Below, piece after piece: positions 49,746-58,343 of a stretch of 64,000 nt of DNA (position 1 is its first letter; every line of letters starts with the position of its first letter). Position numbers and translations under genes: made by a program. Under the pieces are notes generated by a model. It searched no databases. It saw nothing but the letters and a program-made list of their open reading frames with translations, and was not told the DNA's origin. Where the stretch lies: contig JAOAPV010000005.1 of NCBI GenBank assembly GCA_025463055.1, positions 124,001-188,000 on the forward strand, written 5' to 3'. This stretch comes from Candidatus Acidiferrum typicum (lineage in GTDB: Bacteria; Acidobacteriota; Terriglobia; Acidiferrales; UBA7541).

Positions 49746-50321
49746 TCAGAGTTGCGATTCGATGGATTTGGAGATTTCTTCGTAGCTGATGAGACCGGTA
49801 ATGCGCTTGACGATTTTGCCGTCGCGCGTGACTAGGACGCTGGTGGGATAGCCGAGCAGGCCTCCGAACTTGTCGGCAGCGGCGTCATTGCCAATCACGA
49901 TGGGATAATTCATCTGAGATTTTGTGCCGTTGACGTCGAAGCGCTCTTTTTGGACCCAAGGAGTTACGACGCTGGCGCCTTCCTCATCCATGGCAATGCC
50001 GAGCACGGTGAAGCCTTTGGCGGCGTACTTTTGCTGCATTTCGATCAGCCAGGGAATTTCCACCTGGCAGGGCTCGCACCAAGTGGCCCAGAAATTGACG
50101 AGGACGACTTTGCCCTTGTACTGAGCGAGGGAGAGATCTTTGCCGTCGAGATCTCTTAGAGTGATGTCGGGAGCAGGCTTTGGAGCCTTCGGGCTGCCGG
50201 CAGAATTGATAGCGTTTACGGTGAGGATACCTTTTCGGGGCTGGCGCGTGGCGCGATCGGCCAGATAAGTGGCGGCGACTACGGCGACGACCGCGATGAT
50301 GACCAGCAGAGATTTCTTCAA
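49746..50321 (-). CDS. TlpA-type periplasmic thiol-disulfide oxidoreductase
   Basis: A 191-residue protein with an N-terminal membrane anchor (about residues 4-22) and a thioredoxin fold. The redox motif is WCEPC (Cys82 and Cys85) in NFWATWCEPCQVEIPWL, followed by GIAMDEEG and the cis-Pro loop GYPTSVLVTRDGKIV. It would reduce periplasmic thiols, for example apocytochrome c or the DsbD-alpha partner, drawing electrons from CcdA encoded next upstream (68-base gap). The frataxin gene follows after 12 bases. Confidence 0.92.
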   Translation of the reverse strand: MKKSLLVIIAVVAVVAATYLADRATRQPRKGILTVNAINSAGSPKAPKPAPDITLRDLDGKDLSLAQYKGKVVLVNFWATWCEPCQVEIPWLIEMQQKYAAKGFTVLGIAMDEEGASVVTPWVQKERFDVNGTKSQMNYPIVIGNDAAADKFGGLLGYPTSVLVTRDGKIVKRITGLISYEEISKSIESQL

Positions 50322-50389
50322 CTTTCGACTCCTTCAGCTTTAACTCTCTCATTATCTCGCAGCTTGGCAAGTACGGCAAAAGTGGAACT

Positions 50390-51286
50390 TCATTTCGCGC
50401 CGGTCAACGATCTCTCCAGCCATAGAACGATGCTGTTGAGAAAGCCGAGCTTTCCGGCCATCCACGTTAGGCGGTTGACGAAGACAAGACCGCCGACAAA
50501 AAGGAGCAACGCGCCGCTGAAAAGTTCGACGGCGTGAAGATGTTTTCGGAAGCGCTGGTAGAAGCGCAGGAACTGGCCGATGCCGAGCGCGGTAAGCAGG
50601 AAGGGAACGGCTAGTCCGGCGGAATAGACCGCGAGGAGAAGAACACCGCGGGCGATTGTGTCACTGGCGGCGGCGAGCGCGAGTACCGTGGCGAGGATCG
50701 GGCCGATGCAGGGCGTCCAACCGAAGGCAAAGGCGAAGCCGAGGAGGAAGCCGCTCCAGATGCCCGGCTGTGTGCTGCTGGTGCGGAGGCGAACGTCGCG
50801 ATTGAGCCAGCGCGTCATGGCGGGACCGAAAAAGCCGATCAGGGAAAGCGAGAAAAAATGAACGTAGCCGAAACCCGCGAAGAGAGGTCCGCCGCGCAGA
50901 AGCGAGACCAGGCCAAGAAGCGCGAGCACCGCGCCGAGGATCAGGCCGGTGCGGACTGTCAGCTTGATGAGAATGCCGAGAAGATGCAGGCCGAAGAGTA
51001 GGATCAGTGCGCCGGCGATGGGAGCGAGGAAGGAACGGTTTTCACGAAGGAAAGTGCCAACAGCGCTGGCGGAGGCGCCGAAGGAAATGAAGACGACCGA
51101 AAAACCGATCACGAAAGCGACGGAGGAGGCGAAGAGGCCGGCACGGGGCGGCTGCCCTTGGCGGAGCTGCTCCATGCCGATGCCGGAGAGCATGGAAATG
51201 TAGCCGGGAACGAGGGGGAGAACGCAGGGGGAGAGAAAGGACACCAATCCAGCTAAGAAGGCCCCTAAGAGTGAGACGTCCGTCAT
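50390..51286 (-). CDS. ccdA: cytochrome c biogenesis / thiol-transfer membrane protein CcdA
   Basis: A 298-residue inner-membrane protein with six to seven helices. The two redox Pro-Cys motifs are visible: SPCVLPLVPGYI (Cys21) in the first helix and WTPCIGPIL later, the pair that passes electrons across the membrane from cytoplasmic thioredoxin. It is the first gene of the minus-strand operon ccdA-tlpA-cyaY-dsbD-alpha-asmA and supplies reductant for cytochrome c maturation or envelope thiols. The C-terminal region after the seventh helix is short and carries no thioredoxin domain. Confidence 0.93.
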   Translation of the reverse strand: MTDVSLLGAFLAGLVSFLSPCVLPLVPGYISMLSGIGMEQLRQGQPPRAGLFASSVAFVIGFSVVFISFGASASAVGTFLRENRSFLAPIAGALILLFGLHLLGILIKLTVRTGLILGAVLALLGLVSLLRGGPLFAGFGYVHFFSLSLIGFFGPAMTRWLNRDVRLRTSSTQPGIWSGFLLGFAFAFGWTPCIGPILATVLALAAASDTIARGVLLLAVYSAGLAVPFLLTALGIGQFLRFYQRFRKHLHAVELFSGALLLFVGGLVFVNRLTWMAGKLGFLNSIVLWLERSLTGAK

Positions 51287-51734
51287 TCGCGTTTGGTCCT
51301 TCGTTGCATAAGAGTCTTGGCCTGCGCTGGCGATACAACTACTCTACGTTCGCCCCGCGTTTTCGGATTCCTTCTTGCGCTGAAAACTATCCTGACCCGC
51401 GGCCAACTGCTACAAGGAGCAGTATCGCGGCGCACTCTAAGCGCGGCGGCACCTAATCTGCAACCTCTTATTCTCGCACAAACTGCGCGAGCGCTTGCGC
51501 TGACCTGCGTTGACTGCGGCTATCGGTAGCCTCGCCCTCTGGGAATCTGGCCGCTGTGAGGGATGCCCTGACTGAGGCACTGAGTTATTCCCATACCCGA
51601 ACGATTATTTAGACGTGCGAGAACTCCGGCGCGGTAGCGAAAAGGCGACAGATGAAGGGATTTGACTTGCAGGCGGCGGTTGCCGGCCAACAGGGCATTC
51701 GTAAGTCACTGAGGTCGTTAAATTTAGTAGCGGG
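51287..51734. other. divergent intergenic region without gene
   Basis: The 448 bases between the start of ccdA (-) and the CDP-alcohol phosphotransferase (+) show no credible reading frame on either strand. They should hold the two divergent promoters; a TTGACT at 51661-51666 lies upstream of the phosphotransferase but has no recognisable partner box. Confidence 0.6.
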
Positions 51735-52448
51735 GTGAGTGGTTGCAGTCTTGCATTCTCTCTCGGCGAGGCCCTTGTGAGCTGGACGCCGAACAAAGTG
51801 ACGGCATTGCGAGTGGTGGTCGGATTTGCTGCGGTTGCTTTGTTTGGGCGCGGCGCTTGGGGAAATCTTGCGGCGGTGGTGTTGACGGTGGCTTCGATAG
51901 CCCTAGACGGGCTGGACGGGCACATCGCGCGTAAGCAGAAGCTGGCGACACCGATGGGAGCGCAGATCGACATCCTGGGCGACCGCATGATCGAGAACGT
52001 GTACTTCACATACTTTGCAGTGGTGGGGATGGTGTCGCTGTGGTTGCCGGTGTTTTTCTTTGCGCGTGGCGCTACCACGGATTTTCTGCGCGGCTTAGCT
52101 TTGCGGGCGGGGCATTCCGGGTGGGGAGCCAACGCGATGCTAAAGACATGGTGGGGACGCGCGCTGGTAGCTTCGCGATGGAGTCGCGGATTGTATGCAG
52201 TCATGAAGTGCCTTTGCTTTTGCTACTTGGGATTGGAGTTGGCGCTTACACGAGGGCCTGTGGCCTTGATCGGTGAGTTGGCGGGAGATGCGCAGACGCT
52301 TATTGCAGGGGCGGGGCAGGTGCTGACGTGGGCCACGGCGGGATTTTGCTTTGTGCGAGGGCTGCCGGTGCTAGTGGAAGGGTGGAAGTACTTCGCGGAT
52401 GGACTAGTCGTGCGTGGCGGGAAAGGCATTGCGAGGAAGATCGCATGA
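51735..52448 (+). CDS. CDP-alcohol phosphatidyltransferase family membrane enzyme
   Basis: A 237-residue integral membrane enzyme, start GTG 51735. The full catalytic signature is present: Asp58, Asp61-Gly62, Ala65-Arg66, Gly75, Asp79 and Asp83 (DG..DG..AR 8x G 3x D 3x D). These enzymes move a phospho-alcohol group from a CDP-activated donor, for example making phosphatidylinositol-phosphate. About six membrane helices are seen. The stop overlaps the next gene's start (ATGA). With a HAD phosphatase and a PAP2/Aur1-like gene directly behind, a role in inositol lipid synthesis is the best guess (inference). Confidence 0.85.
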   Translation: MSGCSLAFSLGEALVSWTPNKVTALRVVVGFAAVALFGRGAWGNLAAVVLTVASIALDGLDGHIARKQKLATPMGAQIDILGDRMIENVYFTYFAVVGMVSLWLPVFFFARGATTDFLRGLALRAGHSGWGANAMLKTWWGRALVASRWSRGLYAVMKCLCFCYLGLELALTRGPVALIGELAGDAQTLIAGAGQVLTWATAGFCFVRGLPVLVEGWKYFADGLVVRGGKGIARKIA

Positions 52449-53206
52449 GACCAAGTGAGATTAACAGTGGGGTGGCCGCGTTTTTTGATTTGGACGGGAC
52501 GCTCATACCGGGACCTTCCCTAGAGAGGCGACTTTTTAAGGACTTGCGGTACCGGAGGGCGATTCCTATCGGGAATTACTTTTTGTGGCTGGCGAGGGCG
52601 GCACGGCTTGCCACCGAAGGAATTCAAATGATGCGGCACGCCAACAAAATGTATTTGCGGGGCGTGCGCAGGGACGGAAGTGAATCCGCCTACGTAGGAG
52701 CGAAAAAGGGGGCTGTCCCACGGTTCTTCCCTGCAGCAATAGACCAAGTGGTCTGGCATGCGAAGCAAGGGCACGGAATTGTTTTGGTCAGCGGCACCTT
52801 GGCGCCATTGGCGAACGAGATGGCAGTGGCGCTGATAGTGCGACTGGCGGTGCGAGGAATTGAGGCATCAGTGGGGGTTTGCGCTACCCGGTTGGAAGAA
52901 AACGACGGTAGATGGACGGGGCGGATTATTGGGGATGCGGTCTGCGGCGAGGCGAAGGCGCGCGCGATACGGCGAATCGCCACGGAAAGAGAATTTGATT
53001 TGTCTCAGTGCTATGCGTACGGGGATTGCGCAAATGATCGCTGGATGCTCGAAGTAGTTGGGCGACCAGCGGCGGTGAACCCTTCGCGAGGAATGGCAAG
53101 GCTGGCGCGTCGGCGAGGGTGGCCGGTCTTGACTTGGGTTGAAGGGCGCAATCGAGCAGAAAGGTCGGAGGGAATGCAGGGAGATGAAGCAGAGAAGGTT
53201 GCATGA
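52445..53206 (+). CDS. HAD-superfamily phosphatase (SerB-like, subfamily IB)
   Basis: A 253-residue enzyme. ATG 52445 overlaps the previous stop by 4 bases; the longer frame up to 52328 is inside the neighbouring gene and is shadow. Motif I is FFDLDGTL (Asp15 nucleophile, Asp17), motif II is VSGT, motif III is Lys171 and motif IV is GDCAND (Asp194, Asp198). The helical cap lies between motifs I and II. SerB-like HAD enzymes remove a phosphate from small molecules or lipid phosphates. Between a CDP-alcohol phosphotransferase and a PAP2-type gene, it is likely to dephosphorylate the lipid intermediate. Confidence 0.85.
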   Translation: MRPSEINSGVAAFFDLDGTLIPGPSLERRLFKDLRYRRAIPIGNYFLWLARAARLATEGIQMMRHANKMYLRGVRRDGSESAYVGAKKGAVPRFFPAAIDQVVWHAKQGHGIVLVSGTLAPLANEMAVALIVRLAVRGIEASVGVCATRLEENDGRWTGRIIGDAVCGEAKARAIRRIATEREFDLSQCYAYGDCANDRWMLEVVGRPAAVNPSRGMARLARRRGWPVLTWVEGRNRAERSEGMQGDEAEKVA

Positions 53207-54291
53207 GTAGCGCGCCCAGACCGGATTTTCGCAAGAACGAACTGACGGTGCTATTAGAACGCGGAAGCGCGGTTCACGAACGCGAAGATCGCTTGCGTTT
53301 TCAGACGCGATCCGACCTTGGCGTTGGGAAAGCTTTTCTTGACGAAATGGCGGCAGTGTTCGCCTGCTGCGGCGCATTTGAGTGGGTGGCTCTGAGCTAC
53401 TTGGCGATTTCGAGCGTGCTGATCGGGATCTTCGCTCAGAATCTGTCACATCCGGTGCGATTGCTCAGCGTGCAGGCGCTCTTGGCGTTAGTGATCGTGG
53501 CGTTGTGCCGGGCTGAAGATAATGTCTGGACACAAACTTCGATCTCGCCAGCAAATAGGCACGGCGCGAGGCGAGGTCGTTGTGGCACCCTGACGCAAAG
53601 ATTTTGGCATTTTTGGCGGCACTGGTATCCGCACTTATTCTTCTTGTTTTGCTTTGAACAGTTAAGTGTGCTCGTTCATCTGGTCACGCCGCGATGGCAG
53701 GACGCCAAGCTGATTGTGTTCGATCACTGGTTAACCGGTGTGCATCCCTCGATTTGGCTGGAACAGTTTGCTACGCCGGGGCGCAACGAGTTCATGCAAT
53801 TCGCGTACTTGACGTATTTCGTTTACCTGCTGGTGCTCGGCGGGATTCTGTACTACCGCGAAGATTGGCACGGGTATTGGTCGGTGATGACGTACTCGGC
53901 GGTTGGATACGCGATCGGATATGTGATCGCGATTTTCTTCCCCATCGAGAGCCCATGGTTTGCCATGGCCGGCTCGTGGCACGGGGAATTGCATGGAGGG
54001 CCGTTTACGGCGGTGATCAATTTCATTGAGCACTATGGAAGAGTGCGCGGGGCGGCGTTTCCCTCCGAGCACGTGGCGGGGTCGTTTGCGGCGCTCTGGG
54101 GCGCATGGCGGCATCGGCGATGGCTGTTTTGGGTGATGCTGCCGCTAGTGTTGTGCATGTGCGTCTCGACTGTGTGGGGTCGCTATCACTACGTGGTGGA
54201 TATTTTTGGCGGAATGGTAACCGGGACACTGGGATATGTCATCGGGAACTGGCTGATGAAGAAGCAGGAAGAGGCTACGAACATCGGTTGA
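53203..54291 (+). CDS. PAP2/Aur1-like membrane lipid phosphotransferase
   Basis: A 362-residue membrane protein. The start overlaps the HAD stop by 4 bases. An N-terminal soluble stretch of about 60 residues precedes six or so helices. The PAP2 active site is visible as FPSEH (Ser288, His290) and GRYHYVVDIFGG (Arg327, His329, Asp333). The wide spacing and the EHYGRVRGAAFPSEH block resemble the inositolphosphoryl-ceramide synthase (Aur1) branch more than the simple phosphatase branch. It would transfer the inositol-phosphate head group to a ceramide or act as a lipid phosphatase. The first possibility fits the operon best. Confidence 0.8.
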   Translation: MSSAPRPDFRKNELTVLLERGSAVHEREDRLRFQTRSDLGVGKAFLDEMAAVFACCGAFEWVALSYLAISSVLIGIFAQNLSHPVRLLSVQALLALVIVALCRAEDNVWTQTSISPANRHGARRGRCGTLTQRFWHFWRHWYPHLFFLFCFEQLSVLVHLVTPRWQDAKLIVFDHWLTGVHPSIWLEQFATPGRNEFMQFAYLTYFVYLLVLGGILYYREDWHGYWSVMTYSAVGYAIGYVIAIFFPIESPWFAMAGSWHGELHGGPFTAVINFIEHYGRVRGAAFPSEHVAGSFAALWGAWRHRRWLFWVMLPLVLCMCVSTVWGRYHYVVDIFGGMVTGTLGYVIGNWLMKKQEEATNIG

Positions 54292-54343
54292 GAGACGAGG
54301 CACTGGAGCCATCGCTAGTTCGTCAATGATTAGCACTGCAGAC

Positions 54344-55765
54344 TTAGAGATTGGGCCTTCGGGCCACAGAAATAGTTTCTTCTACCATCTGAGCGATCCG
54401 GAGGAGAATTGGTTCACACGTGACGGGTCCGATCAGTTGAAGCCCGACCGGAAGACCCGCAGAGGTGAAGCCGCAAGGGACGGAGATAGCGGGGATCGCA
54501 GCCAAATTCGCCGGCCGATTCAAGCTAAGCAGAAGAGCGCGGGTGGGATGACTGGCGTTCCCGATGGGCGTGAACTCTTCGCTGATTAGCGGAGCGGCGA
54601 TTGGCGTTGTGGGAACGACCAGGGCGTCTACTTCGGCTTCGGCGATCGCCAGGTGAACTTGCTTGATAAATTTGTCCCGTGACTCGAGCGCGTGGAGATA
54701 GTCCGTCGCGGAAACCTTTGTGCCCATTTCGAGCCGCGTGCGAACGTCTTGACCATAGTCCGCGGAGTGCGCTGGGAACCAACCGGATTGCTGGTGGTGA
54801 TGCGTGGCTTCGGCCCACGCGATGAAATTGCCGGCCTCTTCCGTTTCGGCGAGACCGGGGATGGAGAGTTCCTTTAGCGTGGCGCCTCTTCTCTGCAATG
54901 AACGGGTCGCTTCACGAAAAGGGGCGTAAACGTCTTCCGAAATCACATCGAAGAAGAATTCCTTCGGCAAACCCAGGCGGAGCTTGCGCGTTTGCGGAGA
55001 ATTCTTGCGCGATGCCAAGAGGCTCACCTCTTTTTTGAGGCGCACAAAAACCGGATCCAGCATGAGTGCCGCGTCGGCGACCGTGCGCGCCAAAGGTCCA
55101 ACAAAATCGAGAGTTCGCGAAAGGGGTACGACACCTTCCGCAGAGACTCGGCCAAATCCCGGTTTTAAGCCGACAATGCCACAGAGAGCGGCGGGAATGC
55201 GGATCGAGCCGCCAGTGTCTGTACCGATGCCGCCGTAGCATATACCCGCGGCGATTGCTGCCGCGGAACCTCCGCTGGATCCGCCGGGGATGCGGCCGAG
55301 GTTCCAGGGATTGCGCGTGGGGCCGTAGTGTGGATTGTTCGTCGTGACACCGTAGGCGAATTCGTGCAGGTTGGTCTTGCCTAACAGGATCGCACCAGCT
55401 TCGCGCAGCTTCGCCCATACCGGTGCGTCATGTTGCGGAATGAAATCTTTCAAGATTTTCGAGCCTGCGGTGGTGCGGACTCCTTTCGTGTAGATGTTGT
55501 CTTTCAGTGAGATGGGGATGCCGTGAAGCGGGCCGCGGTCGCGGTGGCCCTTACGGCCGCGAGGACCGAAGAGCTCGGATTCGGCTTTTTTGGCTTGCGC
55601 GAGCGCAAGTTCGGCGGTGACGGTAATGTAGGCATTCAGTTTTGGGTTTAGTCGCTCGATGCGCGCGAGCATCAGCTTGGTTATTTCGACGGGCGACACC
55701 TTTCGCTTGCGATACAGGCGGGCGACTTCTTCGATGGAGGCAAAGGCTAGGTCGATGTCGGTCAT
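54344..55765 (-). CDS. amidase signature family protein (GatA-like)
   Basis: A 473-residue enzyme. I chose ATG 55765; the longer frame up to 55879 begins with shadow sequence. The Ser-cisSer-Lys triad is visible: Lys88 in GIPISLKDN, the cis-Ser in GGSSGGS (163-164) and Ser187 in GTDTGGSIR. The family hydrolyses amides or, as GatA, supplies ammonia to misacylated tRNA. No gatB or gatC gene is adjacent, so a metabolic amidase is as likely. It is 70 bases behind lptD on the same strand. Confidence 0.85.
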   Translation of the reverse strand: MTDIDLAFASIEEVARLYRKRKVSPVEITKLMLARIERLNPKLNAYITVTAELALAQAKKAESELFGPRGRKGHRDRGPLHGIPISLKDNIYTKGVRTTAGSKILKDFIPQHDAPVWAKLREAGAILLGKTNLHEFAYGVTTNNPHYGPTRNPWNLGRIPGGSSGGSAAAIAAGICYGGIGTDTGGSIRIPAALCGIVGLKPGFGRVSAEGVVPLSRTLDFVGPLARTVADAALMLDPVFVRLKKEVSLLASRKNSPQTRKLRLGLPKEFFFDVISEDVYAPFREATRSLQRRGATLKELSIPGLAETEEAGNFIAWAEATHHHQQSGWFPAHSADYGQDVRTRLEMGTKVSATDYLHALESRDKFIKQVHLAIAEAEVDALVVPTTPIAAPLISEEFTPIGNASHPTRALLLSLNRPANLAAIPAISVPCGFTSAGLPVGLQLIGPVTCEPILLRIAQMVEETISVARRPNL

Positions 55766-55835
55766 CGGCAAGCAAAGGAATCTAACACAGAGGGCACGGA
55801 GTCGACACAGAGGACGCAGAGAAGAAAAGGAGGAA

Positions 55836-58193
55836 TTAGAAGATTTTTTCTTGGTGGCGAAGATTTCCGAAGGTGCCAATATTGGCGACGATGAAGGCGA
55901 TACGGAACTGATTGTCCGTGCGCACTTGGCCGAGGGCGAAGCGGCGATATTCGAGGGCGAGGCCGCAACATTTTCCGTTGTAGCTGACTTGCACGAGCTG
56001 ATCTTGCAGAGCGCTGTTGGTTATGTCGTAGCTGATGCCGCTGGTGACATTGAAACCGCGGCGCGTTTCGCTGCCATAGCCCATGAGCACGCGCACTTGA
56101 TTGGAGAGAGGTTGCAGGATGGGATCGGCTTGCAACCGGAAATGGGCAATGGTGGCAAAAAACTCGCGATACGGTTTTATTTTCACCAACGTGCCGATGA
56201 CTGTGACTTTGTGGAGTTGCGGATCGTATTCGAGGGTTTGTTCGGTATCAAAGAGGCCGCCCGGATTGATCCTGATGTCGCTGACGATTGGTGAGGAGTT
56301 ACGCGGTCCGAGAGCGAAGGCGAAGGGCGTGACGGAATCGAGAGGCTCGAGAACGTTGCGCTGGCCATTGACAATTGCGCCGCCGAACGTGGGATCGAAA
56401 TAATGCTTCTGCACCAAGCGCCAGGAAACGAGCTCTTGTGGCTGGTCGTCGCCGGATTTCATCCAGAAACGCTGCGTAACGCCATATTCGACTTCGTTAG
56501 TGTTGGTGCGGGTAGCGTCAGCGTCAAAGCGGATGAATTGGAAGAAATTGTTAATGCCGGTGATATTGCGATAGGTGATGTGCGGCTCGATGGTGTGCTT
56601 GTACCGCCTCCTGGGTTTAGTCTTGTCGGACGAAATCGAGCCGAAGAAACGTTCCAGGGTCGGAGGACGAAGATCGAAAGTGAATTCGCCGTCGTTGCGC
56701 GTCAGGGATTGAGTGCTGACGGCACCGGCGGGAGTCAGGGAAGACCCGTAATAGGTAGTGCGAAAAGCGGCGGTAGTGGTGGCGCTAAGCCATGGTCCGA
56801 AATGGAGCGGCACCGTGACGCGCGGCGCGAACTCCAGCCGCGGAACAAAATCAGAAGTCGCGATCGGCACGAACGTGGCGGTGGGAGTAAAACCGACATC
56901 GTCGCGCTTTAGGGCGCCGGCCAATGCGTCAAAACCGAAATAGATCGGAAGACGCTCGAAAGGCGACTGCTCGACGGAGCCGAAACGCACTTGCGGCGCG
57001 TTACGCAGCGAGACGCTGGTCTGCGGATTCGTGGTAAGGAAGCTGCGGTCATTGAGCGACGCGACATTAAAACTGAAGCCCCGGAAATTGTGGGTGAGGA
57101 AGGTGGAGCTGCGAACTTCGGAGTTGATTGCTTCGCCGAAAGTGTCGGAGAAAGCAAGCCGGAAGGTAAGGGAAGAAAGCTCGTTGATGTCCGCAACGAA
57201 CCGCCAATTGTGCGGTAGGAGCGACTGCGCCGCTACGCGTTGTTCGTGGCCGCCCTGATGCAGGCGGTCAATCACGGCAAAATAGTTGTAGCGGATGGAA
57301 GTGTTTTCCCAAGGAGTGGCGCGGAACTGGCCGCGTTGGGCGGAGCCTCGCCTGCTGAAATATTCCGCGCCTAGGGTGGTGTCCATCCAAGTGACGGGCG
57401 CCCAGTAAAACTCGTCACCGAAAACAAAACCCTTGCTGGTGCTATTTCCGGCCACGGGAACGAGAATGCCCGACTGCCGGAGTTTTGGTCCGGCAGGCGC
57501 TGTGGCGTAGGGCGTCCAGATGATGGGAACGCGAAATAAACGGAAATTAGCATTGACCAGGGCCATCGTTTTGCCGAGCCGGAGGCGCGCGCGCGGCGCG
57601 TAGAACTGCCACTTGGGGCGGCGGGGATCGCAAACCGTGATCCACGCCTGATGAATGATATAGAAGTCGCTGCCGAGGCGCTCGATCTGCTGGGCTTCGA
57701 AATAGAGCGGATTGTCGGTCACGAGGATTGTAGGGTTGGGCCGACGCTCGATTTTTACCGTACCGCGAACGTTAAGAAATGTGCCGCGCCCGGTGGCGAC
57801 GTTGTAGTGCGCCTCGTCCGCTTCGAGATGCTGGTTTTCGAAGTCGTATTGCACGTGGCCGCGCGCGAAAGCTTCGTTAGTCTGGTCGTTGTATTCAATG
57901 TGATCGGCGCGAAGGTGCTGGCCGGCATAGTGGATGTCGACGTCGTCGTCGGCGATGAAGAGGTTTCCCTGCCGGCGTTGCGGCCCTTTCGCGGAAAGCT
58001 CGGCTACACCGCCTTTGGCCGCTGGCGGGTGAATTTGTTGCGCGTTTGCGGGCGCCCCCGCACCGAAGAAAAACAAGGCAAGAGGAAGCAACGTTGTCAG
58101 CAGAAGGAGTTGAAGCGTGAAAAAATTGCGAGCTTGAGAGTGGCGATTCACGCGGAGGATCTGGGCAATAGGATAAGTTCGATAGCCTAGCAT
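55836..58193 (-). CDS. lptD: LPS-assembly protein LptD
   Basis: A 785-residue outer-membrane protein. I chose ATG 58193, which gives a signal peptide (about residues 17-52, ending APANAQQ); the frame upstream is antisense to the VPS10 gene. The N-terminal OstA/LptA-like jelly-roll runs over about residues 75-195 (NLFIADDDVDIHYAGQHLRADHIEYNDQTNEAFARGHVQYD). The C-terminal barrel (about 220-785) has the long alternating strands of LptD and ends LRHQEKIF. It inserts lipopolysaccharide at the cell surface with LptE. A Cys pair (KCCGLALEYR) lies near the end. Confidence 0.92.
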   Translation of the reverse strand: MLGYRTYPIAQILRVNRHSQARNFFTLQLLLLTTLLPLALFFFGAGAPANAQQIHPPAAKGGVAELSAKGPQRRQGNLFIADDDVDIHYAGQHLRADHIEYNDQTNEAFARGHVQYDFENQHLEADEAHYNVATGRGTFLNVRGTVKIERRPNPTILVTDNPLYFEAQQIERLGSDFYIIHQAWITVCDPRRPKWQFYAPRARLRLGKTMALVNANFRLFRVPIIWTPYATAPAGPKLRQSGILVPVAGNSTSKGFVFGDEFYWAPVTWMDTTLGAEYFSRRGSAQRGQFRATPWENTSIRYNYFAVIDRLHQGGHEQRVAAQSLLPHNWRFVADINELSSLTFRLAFSDTFGEAINSEVRSSTFLTHNFRGFSFNVASLNDRSFLTTNPQTSVSLRNAPQVRFGSVEQSPFERLPIYFGFDALAGALKRDDVGFTPTATFVPIATSDFVPRLEFAPRVTVPLHFGPWLSATTTAAFRTTYYGSSLTPAGAVSTQSLTRNDGEFTFDLRPPTLERFFGSISSDKTKPRRRYKHTIEPHITYRNITGINNFFQFIRFDADATRTNTNEVEYGVTQRFWMKSGDDQPQELVSWRLVQKHYFDPTFGGAIVNGQRNVLEPLDSVTPFAFALGPRNSSPIVSDIRINPGGLFDTEQTLEYDPQLHKVTVIGTLVKIKPYREFFATIAHFRLQADPILQPLSNQVRVLMGYGSETRRGFNVTSGISYDITNSALQDQLVQVSYNGKCCGLALEYRRFALGQVRTDNQFRIAFIVANIGTFGNLRHQEKIF

Positions 58194-58343
58194 GGCGTTT
58201 GCGGGTTGTGTAGCGAGCGGCGAAACCGCACTGCAGCGGCGCGCGTCTTTCCAAGCACAGGACGGGGTCGTTTCCACAAACAAATGATGCATGTCCGAAG
58301 GCTGCGGAGTATGATGCCGGGCCGCGCGATGAAGGGGAGGATC

